Assembly: GCA_011064865.1 (NCBI GenBank)
Contig: JAAKFX010000063.1
Span: forward strand, 1-9,341
From: Candidatus Anoxychlamydiales bacterium
GTDB taxonomy: Bacteria > Chlamydiota > Chlamydiia > Chlamydiales > SM23-39
Reading direction: 5' to 3'
DNA length: 9,341 bases
The notes beneath the pieces are model-generated. The model did not search any database, was not told the origin of the DNA, and saw only the letters and a program-made list of their open reading frames with translations. The position numbers were made by a program, and so were the translations under genes. Positions within the stretch are counted from its first letter, which is position 1; every line of letters begins with the position of its first letter. Shown piece by piece: positions 1 through 6,481 of the stretch.

Positions 1-1
1 A

Positions 2-1900
2 GGCCATCCTGGTCTTCCCTTAGGTTGCGCTGAAATCGGTGCGTATCTTTATTCTGAAGTTTTAAAACATAATCCTAAAAACTCTTCTTGGATAAATAGA
101 GATAGATTCGTTTTATCTGCAGGTCACGGCTCTATGCTTTTATATTCCTGTTTGCATTTAGCAGGTTTTAAACTCTCTATGAAGGAGATTAAATTTTTTA
201 GACAACTTGGCTCTAAAACACCAGGACATCCAGAAACTCATATCACAGATGGAGTGGAGGCGACAACTGGGCCTCTCGGACACGGCGTCGGAAATTCTGT
301 CGGTATGGCAATTGGGATGAAAATTTTAGCTGCTAAATTCAACACAGAGGATCATAAACTTTTTAATTCAAAAGTCTACTCCCTAGCAGGTGATGGTTGT
401 ATGATGGAAGGTGCAGTATCAGAAGCATCTTCAATAGCTGCTCATTTAAGATTAGATAATTTTGTTCTGATTTATGACGCTAATAAAATATCATTAGATG
501 GACCTTTATCTGAGAGCACTTCTGAAGATGTCAAAGCAAGATATAGAGCTTATGGTTTTGATGTTTTTGAAATAGATGGCCATGATTTAGACGCTATAGA
601 TGCAACATTTAAAGAGATAGAAAAAAAACAGACAAAGCCTGTTTTAATTGTTGCAAATACAATAATTGGTAAAGGCTCTCCGCATATGGCAGGCTCTCAC
701 AAAGTGCATGGTGCCCCACTTGGGAGTGAAGAGCTAAAAGCTACGAAAAAAGCTTTGAATCTACCGGATGAGGCTTTTTTTGTTCCAAAAGATGTTTATA
801 GCTTTTTTGAAGACAAACAAAAAAATCAAAAAATTTTAGAGGATGAGTGGAATAAAAACTTTTCTTCTTGGGCTGAGAAAAATCCAAAACTTTTTGAAGA
901 GTTTAAAATAATGCAAAATAAAACTCTTCCTGTAGATATTGAAAAAACATTAAAAAATTTAGAGATAAAAACACCAATAGCTTCTAGAGGATCCTCTTCA
1001 AAAGTATTGAATTATCTAGCATCTATTTTACCTTTTATCTATTCAGGCTCTGCTGATCTTTCATCTTCTGATAAAACCTATTTAAACAATTTTGAGCAGA
1101 TCACCTTTTCAAACTTTAAAGGCAGAAACTTTAAGTTTGGCGTTCGCGAATTTGCCATGGGAACTATTTCAAATGGTCTGTCTTTAGTAGATACTTTCAT
1201 TCCAGTTTGCGGCACGTTTTTAGTGTTTTCAGATTATATGAGAAATGCAATAAGGCTAGCTGCTTTATCCAATCTCAAAGTTATTTATCAATTTACCCAC
1301 GATTCTATATTTTTAGGAGAAGATGGTCCAACGCATCAAGCTGTAGAACAAATAGCAACACTCAGAGCTATACCAAACCTTCAAGTTATAAGGCCAGCTG
1401 ATAGCAACGAAGTTAAGATAGCATGGCTAGCAGCTTTAAAATATAAAGGTCCAACAGCTTTAATTTTATCTAGACAAGATTTGCCAACTTTAAAAGAGAC
1501 TAATCTCTCTTTCGAAGATGGCCTATCAAAAGGTGCTTATATTGTAAAAAAAGAAAAATCAAAGCCAGATTTTATACTTTTTGCAACAGGATCAGAGCTA
1601 TCTTTAGCTCTCGATGTTGCTAAAAAATTAGAAGAATTAAATAAAGATGTAAGAGTTGTCTCTTTTCCATCTTTTGAGCTTTTTGATAAACAATCTAAAG
1701 AGTATAAAGATAAAATTCTTCTACCAAACGTAGGTATAAAAGTTGCAATAGAAGCTGCTATTGATATGGGATGGCATAAATATATCGGCTCTAATGGCAT
1801 CTCAATTAGTGTAAATAGTTTTGGAAAATCAGCTCCTATGTATAAGTTAAAAGAAGAGTTTGGTTTTACTGTAGAGGCAATTGTTAAAAAGCTTATTTAA
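2..1900 (+). CDS. tkt: Transketolase, 5'-truncated by the window edge
   Basis: This thiamine-diphosphate enzyme moves two-carbon ketol units between sugar phosphates in the non-oxidative pentose phosphate pathway, in the cytosol. The reading frame is open from base 2. Against E. coli TktA about 24 N-terminal residues lie outside the window; 632 are visible. The internal ATG at 134 is not the start, because conserved sequence precedes it: GHPG (visible residues 1-4, with the active-site His at 2) and SAGHGS (39-44, His 42). The cofactor motif GDGCMMEG is at 130-137 with its distal Asn at 161. GVREFAMG (380-387) carries the catalytic Glu 383. THD and GEDGPTHQ (about 432-446) supply the substrate-binding histidines, and the C-terminal domain is complete. 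All key residues are present, so the enzyme looks functional. The GHPGLPLGCAE opening resembles chlamydial and spirochaete transketolases as I remember them. No strong terminator follows. Confidence 0.97.
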   Translation, partial: GHPGLPLGCAEIGAYLYSEVLKHNPKNSSWINRDRFVLSAGHGSMLLYSCLHLAGFKLSMKEIKFFRQLGSKTPGHPETHITDGVEATTGPLGHGVGNSVGMAIGMKILAAKFNTEDHKLFNSKVYSLAGDGCMMEGAVSEASSIAAHLRLDNFVLIYDANKISLDGPLSESTSEDVKARYRAYGFDVFEIDGHDLDAIDATFKEIEKKQTKPVLIVANTIIGKGSPHMAGSHKVHGAPLGSEELKATKKALNLPDEAFFVPKDVYSFFEDKQKNQKILEDEWNKNFSSWAEKNPKLFEEFKIMQNKTLPVDIEKTLKNLEIKTPIASRGSSSKVLNYLASILPFIYSGSADLSSSDKTYLNNFEQITFSNFKGRNFKFGVREFAMGTISNGLSLVDTFIPVCGTFLVFSDYMRNAIRLAALSNLKVIYQFTHDSIFLGEDGPTHQAVEQIATLRAIPNLQVIRPADSNEVKIAWLAALKYKGPTALILSRQDLPTLKETNLSFEDGLSKGAYIVKKEKSKPDFILFATGSELSLALDVAKKLEELNKDVRVVSFPSFELFDKQSKEYKDKILLPNVGIKVAIEAAIDMGWHKYIGSNGISISVNSFGKSAPMYKLKEEFGFTVEAIVKKLI

Positions 1901-1993
1901 TTAAAACATATAAAGTTTTACAAATTTAGAGCTCATCTTTTCGCGCAAGGGAGGAAAACACATTTTAGCTACTTTTCTTTTCTTTAATAATTA

Positions 1994-2021
1994 TTGATTA
2001 AAAAAAATAATAATATATAAT
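1994..2021 (+). promoter_or_regulatory. Sigma70-type promoter for the Asp-box protein
   Basis: TTGATT (1994-1999) and TATAAT (2016-2021) are 16 bp apart, which predicts a transcript start near 2028. That is only about 26 nt before the preferred ATG at 2054, so the gene probably has its own short-leader transcript rather than depending on transketolase. The region is AT-rich, so chance matches are common, but the -10 is a perfect consensus. Confidence 0.6.
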
Positions 2022-2043
2022 CCCTGAGTTTTATGTTATCCAG

Positions 2044-2056
2044 AAGGGGTTATATG
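2044..2056 (+). promoter_or_regulatory. Ribosome binding site that decides the start of the Asp-box gene
   Basis: AAGGGG (2044-2049) lies four bases before the ATG at 2054. The earlier in-frame ATG at 2033 has no such site and would sit only about five bases after the predicted transcript start. Starting at 2054 also gives a cleaner signal peptide (MSKILKS followed by a hydrophobic run), so 2054 is preferred. Confidence 0.7.
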
Positions 2057-3394
2057 TCCAAAATCTTAAAAAGTTGTGTTATATTTTTTTTAGCATTATT
2101 TTTAAATGCTTCCATTTTTGCTCTAAATGTTAATTTTACTGATCCAACAACGACGCCAGGAGGCACTCCTGATCTATCAACTACTTCGGGAGCGGACCCA
2201 CAAGTAACACCTAATAACTCAGGTAGATATGTATATGCTATATGGAATTTCGCGCCTGCTATTCAAGTGGCAATTTCATCAGATTTTGGCGTAACTTGGA
2301 CAGATCCAACAACGACGCCAGCCGGTACACCTGATCTAGCAACTTCGGGAAGCTCCGCTCAAATAACAACAGATAGTTCTGGTAGATATGTATATGCTAT
2401 ATGGCATAAGGGGATAGATATTCAAGTGGCAATTTCCTCAGACTTTGGAGTAACCTGGACAGATCCAATAACTACGCCAGCTGGTACACCTGATCTATCA
2501 GCTAATGGACAGGATCCTCAAATAACAATAGATAGTACAGGTAGATATGTCTATGCTATATGGAATGTTCCCGCTGGAGGAGCTGTTCAATTGGCAATTT
2601 CATCCGATTTTGGTCGAACTTGGACAAGCCGGCCTGATCTAGCAGCTGCTGGGAGTAATACTCAAATAATAACAGATAATACAGGTAAATATGTTTATGC
2701 TGTGTGGGATGATTTTTTGGGTACTGGAGTAGTTCAAGTGTCAATTTCATCAGATTTTGGCGTAACTTGGACAAGCCGGCCTGATCTAGCAGCTGCTGGG
2801 GTAGCACCTCAAATAACAACAGATAGTACAGGTAGATATGTATATGCTGTGTGGTATGATTCTGGTACTGGAAAAGTTCAAGTGTCAATTTCATCTGATT
2901 TTGGAGTAACGTGGACTAGCCGTCCCGATTTGGTAAGTTCAGGAAGCCAATTCCCTCAAATAACAACAGATAGTACAGGTAGATATGTGTATGCGATATG
3001 GGGAGGAACAGTTCAAGTGGCTATTTCCTCCGATTTTGGAGTAACTTGGATAAATCCGACAACGACACCAGCTGGCACACCTGATCTTGCAGCTTCTTCT
3101 GGGACCAATGCTCATATAAAAACAGATAGTTCCGGTAGATATATATATGCTATATGGCGATTGAATACAGGAAAAATTCAAGTAGCAATTTCAACAGATT
3201 TTGGTCTAAATTGGACAAATCCAATAACGACGCCAGCCGGTACTCCAGATCTAGTAGCTTCTGGGCTAGTACCTCAAATAATAACAGATAGTACAGGTAG
3301 ACATGTATATCCTGTGTGGAGTAGTGGTCGTATTCAAACAGCTAATGGATTTAAAACTTTTTTTCCTATACAAAATATAAATATTCAGAATTGA
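2054..3394 (+). CDS. Secreted Asp-box (BNR) repeat protein, predicted beta-propeller
   Basis: This is a 446-residue exported protein. Residues 1-23 form a signal peptide: MSKILKS, a hydrophobic core, then ASIFA before LNVNF. The rest is eight tandem modules of about 45-55 residues, each with a QITTDSSGRYVYAIW-like segment. Seven carry a BNR/Asp-box of the form S-x-D-x-G-x-x-W, at residues 75-82, 128-135, 183-190, 232-239, 280-287, 325-332 and 380-387. Asp-boxes mark beta-hairpin turns in sialidase-type propellers, so a propeller fold is likely. No sialidase catalytic set (arginine triad, FRIP motif) is visible, so an enzymatic role is not supported; surface binding or adhesion is a guess. The eighth module is degenerate (GRHVYPVW) and a short tail follows. 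The gene has its own promoter and RBS, and a 44-bp repeat block follows it. The neighbouring porin-like gene suggests an outer-surface context. Confidence 0.85.
   Translation: MSKILKSCVIFFLALFLNASIFALNVNFTDPTTTPGGTPDLSTTSGADPQVTPNNSGRYVYAIWNFAPAIQVAISSDFGVTWTDPTTTPAGTPDLATSGSSAQITTDSSGRYVYAIWHKGIDIQVAISSDFGVTWTDPITTPAGTPDLSANGQDPQITIDSTGRYVYAIWNVPAGGAVQLAISSDFGRTWTSRPDLAAAGSNTQIITDNTGKYVYAVWDDFLGTGVVQVSISSDFGVTWTSRPDLAAAGVAPQITTDSTGRYVYAVWYDSGTGKVQVSISSDFGVTWTSRPDLVSSGSQFPQITTDSTGRYVYAIWGGTVQVAISSDFGVTWINPTTTPAGTPDLAASSGTNAHIKTDSSGRYIYAIWRLNTGKIQVAISTDFGLNWTNPITTPAGTPDLVASGLVPQIITDSTGRHVYPVWSSGRIQTANGFKTFFPIQNINIQN
2138..3337 (+). repeat. Eight in-frame tandem modules inside the Asp-box gene
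   Basis: Approximate modules are 2138-2299, 2300-2458, 2459-2623, 2624-2770, 2771-2914, 2915-3049, 3050-3214 and 3215 to about 3337. They come in two forms. The long linker TDPTTTPAGTPDL occurs in modules 1, 2, 3, 7 and 8. The short linker TSRPDL occurs in modules 4, 5 and 6, giving the order L-L-L-S-S-S-L-L. Modules 4 and 5 share 37 identical bases (2617-2653 and 2764-2800, offset 147), which points to recent duplication or gene conversion. Confidence 0.9.
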
Positions 3395-3410
3395 TGAAAT
3401 GAGATAGTTT

Positions 3411-3550
3411 AAACAAAAGTTTTTTGTTTTTAAGGTAAGAGGTTGAGATATTTTGAACAAAAGTTTTTTGTTTTTAAGGTAAGAGGTTGAGATATTTTGA
3501 ACAAAAGTTTTTTGTTTTTAAGGTAAGAGGTTGAGATATTTTGAACAAAA
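3411..3550 (+). repeat. 44-bp tandem direct repeat, about 3.2 copies
   Basis: Copies lie at 3411-3454, 3455-3498 and 3499-3542, with a partial GAACAAAA at 3543-3550. Copies 2 and 3 are identical; copy 1 differs only at its first base (A for G). The flank at about 3400-3410 resembles the end of a unit. The period is not a multiple of three and the block is noncoding, between the Asp-box gene stop (3394) and the porin-like start (3614). Each unit contains AACAAAA-GTT-TTTTGTT, a 7-bp stem with a T-rich 3' side. The rest of the gap (3551-3613) is AT-rich with no clear feature. Confidence 0.95.
3412..3431 (+). terminator. Possible weak intrinsic terminator, repeated in each 44-bp unit
   Basis: AACAAAA (3412-3418), loop GTT and TTTTGTT (3422-3428) form a 7-bp stem followed by TTT. 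The same structure recurs at 3456-3475 and 3500-3519. Each stem has only one G-C pair, so a single copy would be weak. Three in series directly after the Asp-box gene could act together. Confidence 0.3.
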
Positions 3551-3613
3551 TATATATAGATAAATAAATAAATATGTGTATATTTAAAAAAAAGAAAAAC
3601 AACAGTAAATTTT

Positions 3614-4615
3614 GTGAAATATTTTATTTTTGTATTTAGTTTTTTATCAATTTTTTTTACTCATACTTTTTCAATTGAAAAAAGTCCATGTGCATCAAAA
3701 GATGTTTGTTGCGAGCAAATAGAGCCAGGTCCTTTTGCATTTTCTTATCCAAAAGATATATCTTTAATGTGTCCTAAAAACCTTTCTGTATCAGGCAGTT
3801 TTTTATGGATGGCTTTTTATGAAGAAGGACTAGAATATGCAATTAATGTAAATCAAATAGTTAACGAAAAACAAAGATTGGAATTGAATCCAGGTTTTAG
3901 AGTTAACTTTAATTATGAAAGAGAACTAGTTCATGTAAATATAGAATGGACATATATAAGATTTAAAGATAATAGTTTTGCAGATCCAGTATCAGATCTT
4001 TTAGGATTATTTTTGCCTCCTGAAACAGGCTCTTTAACAGGAGCATCTTCTAGAATATCTGGAGATTTCAACACATTAGATTTAAATATCTCAAAACCAT
4101 ATCATGTAAGTAGATATTATACTTCTAATCCAAAATTAGGTATTCAAGCTGCTTGGGTAGATCAAGATTATCATTTGAGATATTATACGATTAACAGAAA
4201 ACATAATGTTTTTAATAAAAATGATTTTTGGGGAGTTGGTCTGGAAGCTGGTTATGATGCTGAGTTTTTATTAGGTAAAAATTTTACCCTTTATGCAAAC
4301 ATTTTATATGCTTTGCTTTTTTCTAAATTCGATATTTCTCAAATAGCTACTACTTTAACAATTTATAATTATAATCTGAGCGATAGTTTTTATAAAGTCA
4401 TGCCAAATGCTAAAATAGGTTTAGGGTTTACATGGTCTCGAATGTTTAATAATAAAACAATAGCAACATTAGAAGTAGGCTATGAATTGCAGCAGTGGTG
4501 GTCTATGAATCAACTTAGAAGATTCTTCGATACAGATCCTACAGCTAATGATACAGTATCTCGCTCAGATTTAACATTCAATGGACTTGTTGTAGCTCTG
4601 CGCATAGACATTTAA
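3614..4615 (+). CDS. MOMP/Lpg1974-like outer-membrane beta-barrel protein
   Basis: This 333-residue protein is predicted to be an outer-membrane porin. Residues 1-20 are a signal peptide (MKYFIFVFSF..., cleavage likely after THTFS). The segment SVSGSFLWMAFYEEGLEYAI (58-77) matches the first strand of the Lpg1974 pore-forming and chlamydial MOMP-like families as I know them. The body alternates hydrophobic and polar residues with many aromatic and glycine residues. It ends in an amphipathic strand (LTFNGLVVALRIDI), as barrels do, though the last residue is Ile rather than Phe. All four cysteines fall in the first 53 residues (26, 32, 33, 53). The start is GTG at 3614 with no convincing Shine-Dalgarno; the next in-frame ATG would remove the signal peptide and first strand, so GTG is preferred. 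No strong promoter is seen in the upstream gap. Porin identity rests on pattern memory, not a search. Confidence 0.75.
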   Translation: MKYFIFVFSFLSIFFTHTFSIEKSPCASKDVCCEQIEPGPFAFSYPKDISLMCPKNLSVSGSFLWMAFYEEGLEYAINVNQIVNEKQRLELNPGFRVNFNYERELVHVNIEWTYIRFKDNSFADPVSDLLGLFLPPETGSLTGASSRISGDFNTLDLNISKPYHVSRYYTSNPKLGIQAAWVDQDYHLRYYTINRKHNVFNKNDFWGVGLEAGYDAEFLLGKNFTLYANILYALLFSKFDISQIATTLTIYNYNLSDSFYKVMPNAKIGLGFTWSRMFNNKTIATLEVGYELQQWWSMNQLRRFFDTDPTANDTVSRSDLTFNGLVVALRIDI

Positions 4616-4720
4616 AAAAAAATATTTATAGAAGATCTTATTTAATTAAAATATAACTATTTATAAAATTAATTAAAATTATTTTTAGTATTTTTTAAAT
4701 TAACTGTTAACAAAGTTAAC
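4616..4720. other. AT-rich gap with a weak inverted repeat
   Basis: After the porin-like stop the sequence is almost pure A and T. TTTAATTAA (4641-4649) and TTAATTAAA (4669-4677) form an AT-only 9-bp stem with a 19-nt loop, followed by T-rich sequence. This could be a poor terminator or chance. Nothing coding is seen here. Confidence 0.35.
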
Positions 4721-4753
4721 TTGACAAAAATACTTTTTTTTAGTATAATACTA
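4706..4753 (+). promoter_or_regulatory. Candidate operator dyads around the consensus promoter
   Basis: GTTAAC-AAA-GTTAAC (4706-4720) abuts the -35 box. TAGTAT-A-ATACTA (4741-4753) is a perfect 13-nt dyad that contains the whole -10 box. Further AGTAT and ATACT copies occur at 4687-4691 and 4730-4734. Symmetry at these positions is typical of repressor sites, and a perfect promoter would be expected to need control. No regulator gene is in the window, and AT-rich sequence produces palindromes by chance. Confidence 0.4.
4721..4749 (+). promoter_or_regulatory. Perfect consensus sigma70 promoter
   Basis: TTGACA (4721-4726) and TATAAT (4744-4749) are separated by exactly 17 bp. All twelve consensus bases match. 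The predicted transcript start is near 4756, leaving a leader of about 118 nt before the ATG at 4874. Confidence 0.85.
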
Positions 4754-4755
4754 AT

Positions 4756-4873
4756 AGGGGAAAAGAGTGAAATTAACTATAAAGTAGTTTTTTTAATTAC
4801 TTGTGATTTTAATAACTAGTTATTTTACCCAAGTCTTAAAACCCAATTTAATAAAAATATAATACGAGGTTTT
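4756..4873 (+). promoter_or_regulatory. Long 5' leader with small hairpins
   Basis: The predicted leader is about 118 nt. AACTA-TAAAG-TAGTT (4775-4789) is a 5-bp stem running into a T tract ending at 4794, a weak attenuator-like shape. AATAACTAGTTATT (4811-4824) is a perfect 14-nt palindrome. The RBS is GAGG (4866-4869), four bases before the ATG. A TATAAT at 4858-4863 is too close to the start to be a useful promoter for this gene unless the message is nearly leaderless. No known riboswitch class is recognised. Confidence 0.35.
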
Positions 4874-5707
4874 ATGAGTAGTAAAAAAGTAATTTCAAGA
4901 ATATCCAATCTTACAGCAAATCTGAATCAGATTAAAAATTACTTAGAAAATGAAAAAAATTTAAGTAGAAAAGATATTTTATCATTTTCAGATCTTTTAG
5001 ATGAAATCTTACAAAGATCAAACAAAATTAGTGAAAAATCTAAAAATATTTTTACAAAAGATGCTGCTATTAATATCTCTAATAGCGTAAAAGATTATTT
5101 TTCAGAAATTGAACAAATTGAAAATCAAAGACATTTAGATGATGATGATATTTTAAAAGATATTCATCAGATTTCATTTAAAGAAGATTATTTGGCTTTG
5201 AACTTTTTTGATTTAATGCCTGAAGATATTGAAATAATTTTATCTTCTTTAGATGAGGAGTTAAAAAATGTAGAAAAGAAAAAACCATATAACGCATCTG
5301 TAATAAATCCAATAATTGAAAAGGTAAAAAGAAAACTAATAGATCTGCATTTTAGATTTGACTTTCCAATAATAGAGGAGCTAGATGAGAATAAAAATAG
5401 CTATGCACATAGACTTATTTTATATGCAACCGAACTAAAAGATATCAATCCTAAAAAAGCTAAAGTTTTAATCGATAAAATAGATGAAATGCTCGACTTA
5501 GTCTGGATTGCTAAAATGTTTATGTATTCAGATTTTGAAAAAGCCAAAAATCTTTACAATAATTTAGATGAAAAAACAAAAACTAGAGTTGAAAAACTTT
5601 TATGGAGAGCAAAAGGAGAAACCTTTCAGAAAATAGATAAAAATAAAAAACAAATAATTTCAAAAGCTTTAATGAATTTTGTAGCTGAAAAAATAATTAA
5701 TGAATAA
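4874..5707 (+). CDS. Unrecognised helical, charged cytoplasmic protein
   Basis: I do not recognise this 277-residue protein. It has no signal peptide and no membrane segment. It is rich in Lys, Glu, Asp, Ile, Leu and Asn, with long stretches expected to be alpha-helical. The N-terminal part (about 1-90) has heptad-like spacing (ISNLTANLNQIKNYLENEK) suggesting a coiled coil. A central acidic run DDDD is near residue 92. There is no cysteine, no nucleotide-binding loop and no obvious catalytic motif. The ATG at 4874 is supported by GAGG four bases upstream. The gene stands alone behind a perfect consensus promoter and ends one base before the stop of the convergent membrane protein. A host-directed effector or a structural protein are both possible in an intracellular bacterium, but nothing in the sequence proves either. 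Confidence 0.8.
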   Translation: MSSKKVISRISNLTANLNQIKNYLENEKNLSRKDILSFSDLLDEILQRSNKISEKSKNIFTKDAAINISNSVKDYFSEIEQIENQRHLDDDDILKDIHQISFKEDYLALNFFDLMPEDIEIILSSLDEELKNVEKKKPYNASVINPIIEKVKRKLIDLHFRFDFPIIEELDENKNSYAHRLILYATELKDINPKKAKVLIDKIDEMLDLVWIAKMFMYSDFEKAKNLYNNLDEKTKTRVEKLLWRAKGETFQKIDKNKKQIISKALMNFVAEKIINE

Positions 5708-5708
5708 T

Positions 5709-6449
5709 TTATTCGCCATTTTGATGGTATCTATTTTGAACCCATCGATTTTTCGGAAAACAGATTAGATAAAACAAAATTATCATTAAAATAGGATAGA
5801 TCAAATAAAAGTACTTTTTACTAATAATATTGTAGATTAAGCCTCCAAAATATCCAAAGAGGATTATCAAAACTAAAAATAGAAATATAGCTTGTGACCA
5901 TATATGTGAAAATTTCATAACTCTATATGCTCTTATCACTTGATGTTTTAAAATATTGTAGACACTATAGAAAATAAATAAAATTCCAGGTATAAACACC
6001 CAGTATGGTGATATATTTAGATCTTCTAAAAATATCGAAATATCACCGTGAGTTTCAAATGTTCTCCATAAAATATAGCTATAGACTTGTCCTATATTTA
6101 CAATCATGAACCAAAATAAAAAGTAATATAGATATTTTTGGTTTTGAACTTTTTTGGAGCTACAAAAAATTGCGCATATTACATAAAAACAGGCATTTAA
6201 TAGATTTGGAGTAATCGCTGTTATCGCAGCTAGTACATTTCTATTTTGCTCTATCATTGCCTGATAGTCAGTTTGATCATCTCTTACAAATAGCGTAAAA
6301 TCTGCAAAATGTAGATGAAATGGAGATGCTTTAAATCCATAGGCCCAAGCGATAATACTATGAGTAAATTCATGGATAGTTACCATCAGAACATGAGCAA
6401 CAATCAATAATATTATAGTTGCAATAGTATCGGTAATTATCTTTTTCAT
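5709..6449 (-). CDS. Small polytopic membrane protein with HEXXH zinc motif, putative metalloprotease
   Basis: This is a 246-residue inner-membrane protein with roughly five or six hydrophobic helices (about 8-25, 73-95, 106-128, 148-165, 185-205 and 212-230). HEFTH (26-30) sits at the end of the first helix and fits an HEXXH zinc site with Glu 27 as catalytic base. AITPNLLN (78-85) in the second helix resembles the GP..N stretch of site-2 (M50-type) proteases. The usual LDG third-ligand motif is not seen; THGD (133-136) could supply the third ligand, as in DUF3267-like zincins, but this is a guess. Family placement is therefore open between M50-like and DUF3267-like. It lies 56 bp downstream of spermidine synthase on the same strand and may be cotranscribed. 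Its Shine-Dalgarno AGAGGAG, seven bases before the ATG, is largely buried in a hairpin. Confidence 0.8.
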   Translation of the reverse strand: MKKIITDTIATIILLIVAHVLMVTIHEFTHSIIAWAYGFKASPFHLHFADFTLFVRDDQTDYQAMIEQNRNVLAAITAITPNLLNACFYVICAIFCSSKKVQNQKYLYYFLFWFMIVNIGQVYSYILWRTFETHGDISIFLEDLNISPYWVFIPGILFIFYSVYNILKHQVIRAYRVMKFSHIWSQAIFLFLVLIILFGYFGGLIYNIISKKYFYLIYPILMIILFYLICFPKNRWVQNRYHQNGE

Positions 6450-6481
6450 AGATATACTCCTCTAAATCGGAGTATATCTAT
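6448..6481 (-). promoter_or_regulatory. 13-bp hairpin covering the RBS and start codon of the HEXXH gene
   Basis: On the plus strand ATAGATATACTCC (6448-6460) and GGAGTATATCTAT (6469-6481) are perfect reverse complements around an 8-nt loop (6461-6468). In the minus-strand mRNA the 3' arm contains GGAG of the Shine-Dalgarno and the AU of the start codon. The hairpin would block ribosome access when intact. No U tract follows, so it is not an intrinsic terminator. Confidence 0.8.

Noticed and set aside
1207..1800. Open frames at 1207-1401 (plus) and 1537-1800 (minus)
   Set aside because: Both lie wholly within transketolase coding sequence and show no independent motif or RBS.
134..1900. Transketolase starting at the ATG at 134
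   Set aside because: Conserved transketolase sequence, including the GHPG and GHGS motifs, is encoded upstream in the same frame from base 2, so 134 is an internal methionine.
1902..1920. Terminator after transketolase
   Set aside because: TAAAAC and GTTTTA can pair over six bases with a 7-nt loop, but there is one G-C pair and no T tract.
2033..2053. Start of the Asp-box protein at the ATG at 2033
   Set aside because: No ribosome binding site precedes it and it lies almost on the predicted transcript start; AAGGGG before 2054 and the signal peptide favour 2054.
2054..3394. Active sialidase
   Set aside because: Only Asp-boxes are seen; they occur in many non-sialidase propellers, and no arginine triad or FRIP-like motif is apparent.
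2556..3460. Minus-strand open frames at 2556-2894, 2939-3181 and 3266-3460
   Set aside because: They are antisense shadows of the repetitive Asp-box gene; their apparent internal repeats only mirror the plus-strand modules, and the last runs into the 44-bp repeats.
3411..3550. CRISPR array
   Set aside because: The 44-bp units are contiguous with no spacers, and no cas gene is nearby.
6448..6481. Intrinsic terminator for speE
   Set aside because: The stem is followed on the minus strand by ATGAAAAAG and not by a U tract, so a translational role fits better.
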